A stretch of 64,000 bases of DNA from the NCBI RefSeq assembly GCF_016757755.1, contig NZ_CP068437.1, positions 5,242,510 through 5,306,509 on the forward strand, given 5' to 3'. A program made the position numbers and the translations under genes. Positions 56,742 through 64,000 of the stretch are shown here, piece by piece. Origin of the DNA: Shewanella sp. KX20019. GTDB taxonomy: Bacteria; Pseudomonadota; Gammaproteobacteria; Enterobacterales; Shewanellaceae. Each line of letters begins with the position of its first letter. Position 1 is the first letter of the stretch. The notes under the pieces are model-generated. The model worked only from the letters and a program-made list of their open reading frames with translations, did no database searches and was not told the origin of the DNA.

Positions 56742-59255
56742 ATGCCCACCAATAAAACTACACTACCCATAGACGCCCTCTATCAAGAGTTTAAGTCTGC
56801 TTTTAAAGACAATCATTTAGTGGTTGAGTCTGATACAGGCTCGGGCAAGTCAACTCGTTTACCGCTCTGGTGTGTAGAGCCTGATGAAAATGGCAAAAAA
56901 CGCCGTGTATTGGTGGTTGAACCACGGCGGGTAGCTTGTTTGGCGTTGGCATCTTTTGTTGGTTCATTGGCTAAAAATAGCCAAGAACCTTTAAACGTAG
57001 GCCATGCCATCCGTTTTGATTCAACGGTTGATGAACACACTGATATTGCCTTTGTGACGCCGGGTATTGCGTTGCGGTGGCTTTCGATGGATCAGGAAGG
57101 ACAAGATGAAAAGGCGGGCTTAGCGTGTTTTGATACGGTGATTATTGATGAGTTTCATGAGCGCCGTTGGGATACCGATCTGCTGTTAGCTTTACTTAAA
57201 AAGCGTGTCCAACATCGGTTAATATTGACTTCGGCAACCATTGACGGTGCAAGACTCAATGAGTACCTATCTGATTCTATTGGAGTTAGTTCAAAAAGAT
57301 TGTTGGCGAAAGGTAAAATGTTTCACGTGGAACTAACGTACCAGTCAACTGATAGTCAGCAGTTACCAGATATATCGAGCATAGAGCAAAAAGTAAAAAC
57401 GGCAGTGACATCATTGCTGAGCAAAACATCTGGCGATGTTTTAGTGTTTTTACCTGGTAAGCGTGAAATTCAATCTTGTTTACAGGCTTGTCAGTCTCTT
57501 TCTCAAGCTAAGCCAGCATCTGAATCAAGCGATAGCACGGCTAATATTGATTTAGTCGCACTACATGGTGGCATATCTGCCGCTGAGCAGCAGTCATTAC
57601 TGGCCAGCGCGGCTAAACAACGGGTTATTTTCTCCACCAATATCGCTGAAACCTCTTTGACTATTCCAGGGGTGACGGCGGTGATTGATTCTGGGCTAGA
57701 GCGGCGCACTCATCAGCGCAATGGCCGAACCGTATTGTCGTTGGCGCGAATATCAAGAGCGAGTAGTGAACAGCGAAAAGGCCGTGCGGGCCGAACACAA
57801 GCTGGCCAGTGTGTGCGCTTGTGGGGAGAACACGCGCCATTAGAGGCGATGACACCGCCAGAATTACAGCGTGAAGAACTCGTTGAACCTATGTTGGCAG
57901 CAGCATGCAGCGGCATGCGTTTAGCTGAACTCGGGTTTGTTGATGCTATTAACAGTAAACCATTGGCGATTGCTGAAAATCGTTTATTGGCGATGGGCGC
58001 GATTGATCAACAGGGTAAAGTGACCGCCCATGGCAGAAAGTTATTCCCATTACCGATAGACACTCAGTTTGCCCATCTGATTAGTGCTATGCCTGATGAT
58101 GAATGTACCGAGTTAATGGTGGATTTGGCCGCGGCGATTAGTGTGCCACAGCGTTTGTATCAGCAACCAGCAGCGGAATACGATATTAAGTCGCTACATG
58201 ACTGGGAACCGCTGGGTTGTGATGCTTTTACATTGGTAAAACTGCTACGAGAGCCGGCTGTCGATTTTCTGAATATTGAACATAACGCGATTAAAGAGGC
58301 CCGCAGGCTGGCTAACCAAATTAGGCAAGGGTTAGGTCTGCATAAGCTGAACAGGGCTACGGTGCTAGACCGACAATCTGAGCCGTTGCGAAACCGTTGG
58401 TTATTGGCGGTGATTAAGGCGCTGCCTGAACTGGCGTTTGTTAGGCGTATTAAACGGGTACAAGCATTAGGCAATGGTTTTAGTGAGGTGCAAATTGGCC
58501 GTGATAGCCGCTTTAGTCCAGAGCTTAAAGATTTTGCCGGCAAAGAAGCTGCAATAGCGGCTGTGGTGTTTGATCAACACTCTATAGCGGGTAAAGGGGT
58601 TAAGCAGACATTGAACTTGGCTGCAGTCATGGCGCCCATTTCGACTCAACTACTTTGCCAAGCGGGATTAGGCGAAGATAGGTTAGCTGAAAACAAAGAG
58701 CGTTCTGCTAGCCGTAAAGTGCTTATTGAGTGTTTATATGCTGGCAGAGTAATAGATTCTCGTTTTGAACGAGCATCAGGTGAGCAGGCTACTGAGGCTA
58801 TTGCTCGCAGTATTATTCAGGGGCGGGAGTTGTCGGGTGTCGCTAAGCGTTTAGCTGCGGATATTGCCGCATGGAATATATGGTTTGCGCTGGGTAAAAC
58901 GGCTGAGTTTGAAAGTGAGATTAAGCAGCCTTTAGCGCTTGATACCTACCTTAAAGACAAGCTGGTGCAGTTAGGGGTAGAGAGCTTTGAGGATTTAGGC
59001 TTACTTGAGGGTGATGATTTACTGTTTGACGGTATACCCGAGTGGCAACGTGAGGAGTTTGATCAGCTTTATCCGGCAGCATTACAGCTGCCTGAGCTTA
59101 AACTCACTGTTAGCTATGAACCTAAACGCAAGCTGGTGATTTTAGATTACGTTAACGGTGGCCGTAAACAGGGGCCTAAACGCTGGGAGTTACCGCGCTG
59201 GGTCGGCTGGAAGATCCAATACCGCAAAGCTAGCCGTGTGGTTGATGTTAAGTAG
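56742..59255 (+). CDS. DEAH-box ATP-dependent helicase, HrpB-like
   Basis: An 837-residue DExH-box helicase. Walker A is SDTGSGKST (30-38), then VVEPRRVACLA (motif Ia), the DEFH box with HERR, SATIDG (motif III), STNIAETSLTIPGV (motif V) and QRKGRAGRTQAGQ (motif VI). The order and length fit HrpB/HrpA relatives, but the C-terminus (EPKRKLVILDY ... YRKASRVVDV) is its own. The RNA or DNA substrate is unknown. A candidate parS site lies inside the gene at 57320. It is read toward mnmE, with a 444-bp GATC-rich gap after it. Confidence 0.85.
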   Translation: MPTNKTTLPIDALYQEFKSAFKDNHLVVESDTGSGKSTRLPLWCVEPDENGKKRRVLVVEPRRVACLALASFVGSLAKNSQEPLNVGHAIRFDSTVDEHTDIAFVTPGIALRWLSMDQEGQDEKAGLACFDTVIIDEFHERRWDTDLLLALLKKRVQHRLILTSATIDGARLNEYLSDSIGVSSKRLLAKGKMFHVELTYQSTDSQQLPDISSIEQKVKTAVTSLLSKTSGDVLVFLPGKREIQSCLQACQSLSQAKPASESSDSTANIDLVALHGGISAAEQQSLLASAAKQRVIFSTNIAETSLTIPGVTAVIDSGLERRTHQRNGRTVLSLARISRASSEQRKGRAGRTQAGQCVRLWGEHAPLEAMTPPELQREELVEPMLAAACSGMRLAELGFVDAINSKPLAIAENRLLAMGAIDQQGKVTAHGRKLFPLPIDTQFAHLISAMPDDECTELMVDLAAAISVPQRLYQQPAAEYDIKSLHDWEPLGCDAFTLVKLLREPAVDFLNIEHNAIKEARRLANQIRQGLGLHKLNRATVLDRQSEPLRNRWLLAVIKALPELAFVRRIKRVQALGNGFSEVQIGRDSRFSPELKDFAGKEAAIAAVVFDQHSIAGKGVKQTLNLAAVMAPISTQLLCQAGLGEDRLAENKERSASRKVLIECLYAGRVIDSRFERASGEQATEAIARSIIQGRELSGVAKRLAADIAAWNIWFALGKTAEFESEIKQPLALDTYLKDKLVQLGVESFEDLGLLEGDDLLFDGIPEWQREEFDQLYPAALQLPELKLTVSYEPKRKLVILDYVNGGRKQGPKRWELPRWVGWKIQYRKASRVVDVK
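57320..57335. promoter_or_regulatory. Candidate parS centromere site
   Basis: TGTTTCACGTGGAACT matches the bacterial parS consensus TGTTTCACGTGAAACA at 14 of 16 positions, and its core TTTCACGTGGAA keeps the central CACGTG. It is embedded in the coding sequence of the helicase, about 7 kb from oriC and 11 kb from parB. No second site this good was found in the window. Confidence 0.65.
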
Positions 59256-59699
59256 ATCTAGTACTAAGGATCGATAGCACTAATCATTGATTTTAACCAC
59301 AGGAAATACACTTTTGCACAGGTTTAATTTGGAAGTATTTTTTTTCTGAGTATAACTTATCAAGAAAGATCTATTTTTAGCACTGTTTTTTTAGATCTTA
59401 AACTGTTCCTTTACGTTTTTAAGTGTTTAATAACAGTAGCTTACATCTAGATTGAATTAAGTGTTTAGATCTATCCACAGATCGAGTTTGCTTGTTGATA
59501 TCTCTGTTGATACTTGTATTTTACGATCTTAATTTAGCGGGCATATGAGGTGAGGTTTACAGTTGACGATCTATAGCGATCGCGCTGTAAATATAGGCTT
59601 ACATTGAGGGCTTGTTATTGGTCTAGATCTTGATGGCAAGATCTAGACTAATAGCTTTTTAACTGTGTAGCGTATGGTTTAGCAATGTTTGTAAAAGTA
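59256..59699. other. GATC-rich non-coding region between helicase gene and mnmE
   Basis: 444 bp with no credible open frame. Twelve GATC sites are present from 59255 to 59643, about seven times chance. One-mismatch DnaA boxes are CTATCCACA at 59471-59479 and TTAACCACA at 59293-59301, and GATCTATTTTTAG at 59368 resembles an oriC 13-mer. It could be a SeqA/Dam-responsive region or a DnaA-binding cluster. Confidence 0.5.
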
Positions 59700-61061
59700 T
59701 TACTTACCAATACAAAAAGAGCTGAAAATCTTGCCAAGCAGATCGTCTGAAGTGAACTTACCGGTGATCTCCGATAACGCCAATTGCGCCATTCTCAACT
59801 CTTCTGCCAGCAACTCGCCGGCTTGATAAACCTCTAGCTGCTCTTTACCGATATCTAAATGGCTGCTGGCCAGGTCGAGCGCTTCTAAATGGCGACGACG
59901 GGCAATAAAGCCACCCTCTAGATTGCTCTGGTAACCCATTAATGATTTTAGGTGTTGCTGCAGTGCTGCTACGCCTAAACCCGTTTTAGCGGAGATACGG
60001 TGCACAGGGTGGCCTGCTTCTTCGGTAATATCGAGTGTTTCACCGGTGAGATCGGCTTTATTTCGCACCACAGTAATGCCCAAGTTTTTAGGTAATCGAT
60101 CGATAAAGTCTGGCCAGATTTCGTGTGGATCAACAGCATTAGTCGTGGTGCCATCAACCATAAACAACACTTGATCTGCGCTTGTTATCTCGTCCCATGC
60201 GCGTTCAATACCAATTTTTTCAACAGTATCGGCAGTATCGCGTAGGCCTGCGGTGTCAATGATATGCAGTGGCATGCCGTCGAGATGGATATGTTCGCGC
60301 AGTACATCGCGAGTGGTACCCGCTATTTCGGTAACAATGGCAGACTCTTTACCGGCAAGGGCATTAAGTAAGCTTGATTTTCCTGCGTTAGGACGGCCAG
60401 CAATAACCACTTTCATCCCTTCTCGGATGATAGATCCCTGCTTGGCACTGGCCTGCACGGAGGTGAGTTGAGTGATAATGCGATTTAACGAGCCAGAGAT
60501 TTTACCATCGGATAGGAAGTCTACCTCTTCATCTGGAAAGTCTATAGCTGCCTCAACGTATAAGCGCAGGTTGGTGACCTGTTCGACCAGTTCATGTACC
60601 TGAGTAGAGAATTCGCCCTGTAGCGAGTTTAAGGCGCTTCTAGCGGCTTGTTCACTGGTGGCATCAATCAGGTCAGCAATGGCCTCTGCCTGCGTTAGGT
60701 CGAGCTTGTCGTTCATAAAAGCCTGTTCGCTGAACTCACCTGGCTTGGCGATGCGCAAACCTTCAGTTTCCATCACGCGCTTAATCAGCATATCAAGCAC
60801 AATTTGGCCGCCGTGACCTTGCAGCTCTAATACATCTTCACCGGTAAACGAGTTGGGACCTTTAAAGTATAAAGCGATACCTTGGTCGATAACATCGCCC
60901 TGATTGCTTTTAAAGTCACAGTAATCGGCATAACGGGTTTTAGGTATGTGCCCAAGTACCGCCATAGCTACATTGCTAGCTAAGTCGCCAGATACGCGAA
61001 TAATACCTACACCGCCACGACCTGGAGCGGTCGCTTGTGCCACGATAGTATCTGTTGTCAT
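59700..61061 (-). CDS. mnmE: tRNA modification GTPase MnmE
   Basis: MnmE (TrmE) is the GTPase partner of MnmG in wobble-uridine modification. The 453-residue protein has an N-terminal folate-binding domain, a helical domain, and an inserted GTPase domain with GRPNAGKSS (G1), DTAG (G3) and NKAD (G4). It ends with the diagnostic FCIGK, carrying the conserved cysteine. The ATG at 61061 with AGGAAA 8 bases upstream is preferred to a frame opening seven codons earlier. It is separated from yidC by a strong terminator. Confidence 0.98.
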   Translation of the reverse strand: MTTDTIVAQATAPGRGGVGIIRVSGDLASNVAMAVLGHIPKTRYADYCDFKSNQGDVIDQGIALYFKGPNSFTGEDVLELQGHGGQIVLDMLIKRVMETEGLRIAKPGEFSEQAFMNDKLDLTQAEAIADLIDATSEQAARSALNSLQGEFSTQVHELVEQVTNLRLYVEAAIDFPDEEVDFLSDGKISGSLNRIITQLTSVQASAKQGSIIREGMKVVIAGRPNAGKSSLLNALAGKESAIVTEIAGTTRDVLREHIHLDGMPLHIIDTAGLRDTADTVEKIGIERAWDEITSADQVLFMVDGTTTNAVDPHEIWPDFIDRLPKNLGITVVRNKADLTGETLDITEEAGHPVHRISAKTGLGVAALQQHLKSLMGYQSNLEGGFIARRRHLEALDLASSHLDIGKEQLEVYQAGELLAEELRMAQLALSEITGKFTSDDLLGKIFSSFCIGK

Positions 61062-61132
61062 TACTGTGTTTCCTAATCTCATTTTCAGCAGTTAGCTGTG
61101 AAGTTAAAAATATTGTCTTTACATAGATAGCA

Positions 61133-61168
61133 AAAAAGCGGTCAATACTCAGTATTAGACCGCTTTTT
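61133..61168 (-). terminator. Terminator between yidC and mnmE
   Basis: AAAAAGCGGTC...GACCGCTTTTT with an inner AATACT/AGTATT pairing, giving a long hairpin with a single bulged base. T-runs follow on both strands. Confidence 0.9.
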
Positions 61169-61186
61169 ATTAGTCGGAGCTAAGCG

Positions 61187-62821
61187 TTATTTTAACCCTT
61201 TCTTCTCCAGACCAGCATAGATAATCTTTTGCTGTGTAATCGCGACTAAGTTACCTACCAACCAGTATAGAACCAGACCTGCTGGGAACCATAGGAAGAA
61301 TACGGTAAAGATAACTGGCATCCACTGCATCATCTTAACTTGCATTGGATCCATTGTCGGTGCCATTGGCTGCATCTTCTGCATCACAAACATTGAGATA
61401 CCCATCAAGATAGGCATTACATAGTATGGATCCTGTACTGACAAGTCGGTGATCCATAACATGAATGGTGCATGACGTAGCTCAACGCTTTCAAGCAACA
61501 CCCAGTATAGTGCGATGAAAATAGGCATCTGTAGCAAGATTGGTAGACAGCCACCCATAGGGTTAACTTTCTCTTTCTTGTACAGCTCCATCATCGCTTG
61601 ACCCATCTTCTGACGGTCATCACCTAAGCGCTCTTTCATTTCCGCTAGTTTTGGCTGAAGGTTACGCATCTTCGCCATAGAGGTGTATTGCGCTTTAGTC
61701 AGCGGATACAACATACCACGGACCGTCAGTGTAATAAGGATAATTGCGATACCCCAGTTGGTCACTAACGACTGGAAGAACATCAGTAGTTTGTAAATTG
61801 GAACTGCAATCCACCAAAGGAAGCCGTAATCAACAACTAGGTTTAAAGAGTCAGAGATGGCTGACAGCGCTTCTTGATCTTTAGGACCAACATAGAACTG
61901 AGCTCTAATGTTTTGTTCGCTACCAGGTGCAATGTCATATAGTGCGCCACGGAAACCGATATTCGCTAATCCACCCGCGCTTACGCTTGAGAAGATAATG
62001 TTTTTATCGGTTGCTGGTGGTACCCAAGCAGACACGAAATAGTGTTGTAGCATTGCAGCCCAACCACCCAACGTTGCCTTGTCTAGGTTCTTATCAGCCA
62101 TATCGTCGAAGCTGTATTTCTCGTAGCGTGTATCTGCTGTTGAGAATGCGCCACCACGATAAGTCGGCATCATCATGCTGCTTTCGCTTTTTTTGATGCT
62201 GTGCTTGATTTGACCATACATCTGAACTTGTAGCTGAGCACTAGAGGTGTTGTTGATTTTGTAATCAACATCAACATTGTATTTACCACGATAGAAGGTA
62301 AATAATTTAGTGTAAGTTACGCCGTTAGCTGCAACATAGGTTAATGGCACATTTAATGTGTCTTGGCCTGCTGCTAAATCATAATCGCGGGCAGTGCTAT
62401 CGAAATGAGCGCGACCAGTAGTGCTGCTATCAATACCATCACGACCGATTAGACCACTTTGAGCGATGTAATAGATGTCATTAGTTTGCTCTAGCAGAAC
62501 AAATGGGTCATCACCATCTAGCTCAAGCTTATGAGAAAGCAAAGCTGAATAAACGATGTCACCGCCAATTGGATCAATTTTGATTTCAAGTTGGTCAGTG
62601 GTCACAGTGATCAGTTCTTTAGAAGCGGTAATCACTTCTGGTAATGCTGAATCAGCATCCGGAACGTCTGAACTATGCGCATCGGCAACAGTAGACGCTG
62701 CTACTGAAGATTGAGTTTGCGCTACAACCGGTTGAGGAGCATTATCCGTTTGCCATTGTTGCCACAGTAAAAAGCTGACAAAAAGCAGACCGATAAGCAA
62801 TATATTGCGTTGAGATTCCAT
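61187..62821 (-). CDS. yidC: Membrane protein insertase YidC
   Basis: YidC inserts and folds inner-membrane proteins, alone or with SecYEG, including subunits a and c of the ATP synthase encoded in this window. The 544-residue protein has an N-terminal anchor (about 6-21), a large periplasmic domain (about 55-340), and five C-terminal membrane segments with the conserved MYPLTKAQYTSMAKMRNLQPK and PMGGCLPILLQMPIFIALYWVL. It follows yidD by 3 bp. The length is typical. Confidence 0.98.
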   Translation of the reverse strand: MESQRNILLIGLLFVSFLLWQQWQTDNAPQPVVAQTQSSVAASTVADAHSSDVPDADSALPEVITASKELITVTTDQLEIKIDPIGGDIVYSALLSHKLELDGDDPFVLLEQTNDIYYIAQSGLIGRDGIDSSTTGRAHFDSTARDYDLAAGQDTLNVPLTYVAANGVTYTKLFTFYRGKYNVDVDYKINNTSSAQLQVQMYGQIKHSIKKSESSMMMPTYRGGAFSTADTRYEKYSFDDMADKNLDKATLGGWAAMLQHYFVSAWVPPATDKNIIFSSVSAGGLANIGFRGALYDIAPGSEQNIRAQFYVGPKDQEALSAISDSLNLVVDYGFLWWIAVPIYKLLMFFQSLVTNWGIAIILITLTVRGMLYPLTKAQYTSMAKMRNLQPKLAEMKERLGDDRQKMGQAMMELYKKEKVNPMGGCLPILLQMPIFIALYWVLLESVELRHAPFMLWITDLSVQDPYYVMPILMGISMFVMQKMQPMAPTMDPMQVKMMQWMPVIFTVFFLWFPAGLVLYWLVGNLVAITQQKIIYAGLEKKGLK

Positions 62822-62824
62822 AGC

Positions 62825-63079
62825 CTATTTATCGCACCTATTTTTTTTGTGAGGGACGGGGTCTTCACCACCCGGATGTAAAGGGTGACATTTTAATATG
62901 CGTTTCGCTGCAAACCAACATCCTTTCACAAATCCATGCAAACGAATAGCTTCAATTGCATAGTGTGAACATGTTGGATTGAACCTACAACGAGGTCCCA
63001 GCATGGGACTTATGAGTACTTGGTAGCCACGAATAATCGTAGTTGCTAGCCATTGTAACGGCGAGAGAGTTTTCGCCAT
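62825..63079 (-). CDS. yidD: Membrane protein insertion efficiency factor YidD
   Basis: An 84-residue peripheral membrane protein that helps YidC-dependent insertion. The signature is YQVLISPMLGPRCRFNPTCSHYAIEAI with two conserved cysteines, followed by KRILKCHPLHPGGEDPVP. Its start lies inside rnpA (34-bp overlap, different frame), and it ends 3 bp before yidC, the classic rpmH-rnpA-yidD-yidC arrangement. Confidence 0.96.
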   Translation of the reverse strand: MAKTLSPLQWLATTIIRGYQVLISPMLGPRCRFNPTCSHYAIEAIRLHGFVKGCWFAAKRILKCHPLHPGGEDPVPHKKNRCDK

Positions 63080-63402
63080 AGCTTTTCTACCAATTTTTTG
63101 AGTTCTGCACTTTCCATATCAAGCACGCCATTTCTGACTAGTACAACGATGTCCACAGCGGGAAGATCATGCTGGTGTAAACGAAAATTATCTCTAATAA
63201 TACGTTTAATTCGATTTCGTTGATGAGCTTTCTTTACATAACGCTTGGCAACTGTGAGTCCTAAACGTGGATGTTGTTCAGAATTTGGAATCGCAAGTAA
63301 AGTTATTTCAGCGGAAGACGCTTTGATAGGTTTGGTAAAGACAGATTTAAATTGCGCGGGAGTTAACAAACGTAACTCCCGCGTAAAGGTATAGCTGGTC
63401 AC
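63046..63402 (-). CDS. rnpA: Ribonuclease P protein component
   Basis: The 118-residue protein subunit of RNase P, which matures the 5' ends of tRNAs together with M1 RNA. It contains the RNA-binding motif RNRIKRIIRDNFR and begins near TSYTFTRELRLLTPAQF. A GTG at 63402 with AGAG 6 bases upstream is preferred; the ATG two codons earlier is too close to that site. It follows rpmH by 15 bp and overlaps yidD by 34 bp. Confidence 0.95.
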   Translation of the reverse strand: MTSYTFTRELRLLTPAQFKSVFTKPIKASSAEITLLAIPNSEQHPRLGLTVAKRYVKKAHQRNRIKRIIRDNFRLHQHDLPAVDIVVLVRNGVLDMESAELKKLVEKLWRKLSRRYNG

Positions 63403-63417
63403 TTGCATCTCTACTTA

Positions 63418-63555
63418 TTAAGCAGAAAGACGAGCGCGACCTTTAGCACGACGACGTTGGATAACCTTGCGGCCACCTACAGTTGCCATGCGAGCGCGAA
63501 AGCCGTGAGAACGCTTGCGCTTCAGGTTGCTAGGTTGAAAAGTACGTTTACTCAT
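63418..63555 (-). CDS. rpmH: 50S ribosomal protein L34
   Basis: A 45-residue, very basic ribosomal protein. The minus strand reads MSKRTFQPSNLKRKRSHGF and ends in RRRAKGRARLSA, the universal L34 sequence. It leads the rpmH-rnpA-yidD-yidC group and is divergent from the dnaA gene expected beyond the right window edge. Confidence 0.98.
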   Translation of the reverse strand: MSKRTFQPSNLKRKRSHGFRARMATVGGRKVIQRRRAKGRARLSA

Positions 63556-64000
63556 TATGGCAATCCGTCTTTGTTAGGTTAATAAACCTTAGTCTCTAGA
63601 AATTAGAGGTAAGGGCAAAAAAGAGGCCGAATTGTAATCACTTTAGTTATGCACGTCAATACGCAATCGACTTAAGTGATGAAATAATGCCATCTCAGTA
63701 TTATCTTCGATAGTTAAAGGCTACTATAAATTGTGGATAACTCTGTGAGTTACCACTATATCTAGTGGTTAAGCCGATCAAAAAGCAGATCGAAGTTGAA
63801 CTATTATAGATCGATCTGGATCGCTTTATAAAGCTGGATTTGAGGGTTTTCGCACTATTTTTGATCGCAACCGATCGCTTAAGATCGAGATCTTATCGCT
63901 TCTCTGTTCTATCTGGGGATAAATATATTTAAAGGATAGCGATCAGCGTGATCTCACTATAGAATACACCTCTTTTGTATGATCTTTTGGGGATAAGTAC
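63556..64000. promoter_or_regulatory. rpmH-dnaA divergent regulatory region (dnaA lies past the edge)
   Basis: 445 bp without a gene. A perfect DnaA box (TTATCCACA, minus strand) lies at 63732-63740. Twelve GATC sites lie between 63776 and 63984. This fits DnaA autoregulation and SeqA sequestration of the dnaA promoter, but dnaA itself is not in the window; its position is inferred from the conserved order. Confidence 0.7.

Overview
The window looks like the origin-proximal part of a gammaproteobacterial chromosome, most likely a Shewanella. I base this on the order mnmG-oriC-mioC, rpmH-rnpA-yidD-yidC-mnmE and mnmG-rsmG-parA-parB-atpIBEFHAGDC, a complete 16S-23S-5S-tRNA-Asp operon, the many Fur-type sites and TonB receptors, and a type II menB. 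The genus is inferred from overall resemblance, not from a database search.

Layout. 1-5.1 kb: a siderophore locus. A truncated IucA/IucC synthetase and an ATP-grasp ligase run leftward from a Fur box; an SbnG-like aldolase/citrate synthase and a FecA-like receptor run rightward. 5.2-14.6 kb: housekeeping genes (yhiN-like, gpsA-secB, yibN, gpmM-envC-ctpA-yibQ, nsrR, a YkgJ-family gene). 14.9-21 kb: the rRNA operon on the minus strand with two promoters, a tRNA-Asp, and a degenerate duplicate of that tRNA. 21-25.6 kb: ccoG, a small membrane protein, menB, a Fur-controlled DUF2061 gene and a cation/proton antiporter. 25.9-30.6 kb: a Pho box, pstSCAB without phoU, and two small unknown genes. 30.6-37.7 kb: glmS, its neighbouring DeoR regulator, a second TonB receptor, glmU and a ychN-like gene. 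37.9-38.0 kb: a 23-copy array of a 7-bp unit. 38.2-45.2 kb: the whole F1Fo ATP synthase operon. 45.4-49.9 kb: parB, parA, rsmG, mnmG. 49.98-50.37 kb: oriC. 50.4-64 kb: mioC, an AGCS symporter, a LysE exporter, a DUF1186/SEC-C protein, a probable modification-dependent restriction enzyme, an HrpB-like helicase carrying a candidate parS site, mnmE, yidC, yidD, rnpA, rpmH, and the GATC-rich region that should lie upstream of dnaA.

How it fits together. The left replication arm is read co-directionally with the rRNA and atp operons. Cell-wall supply (glmS, glmU, envC), energy (atp), translation and tRNA modification (mnmE, mnmG, rsmG), membrane insertion (yidC, yidD, secB) and chromosome segregation (parAB, parS) surround the origin. 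Iron and phosphate uptake genes carry visible Fur and Pho sites.

Non-coding structure is the most unusual part: two ~268-bp copies of one terminal-inverted-repeat (MITE-like) element (10.45 and 25.98 kb), a heptamer array that cannot encode protein, a duplicated and decayed tRNA, a 13-bp inverted repeat in front of the DeoR gene, and three GATC-dense intergenic regions around the origin. No transposase, prophage or CRISPR array was seen. The best candidate for accessory biology is the AspBHI/MspJI-like restriction gene at 55.3-56.6 kb.
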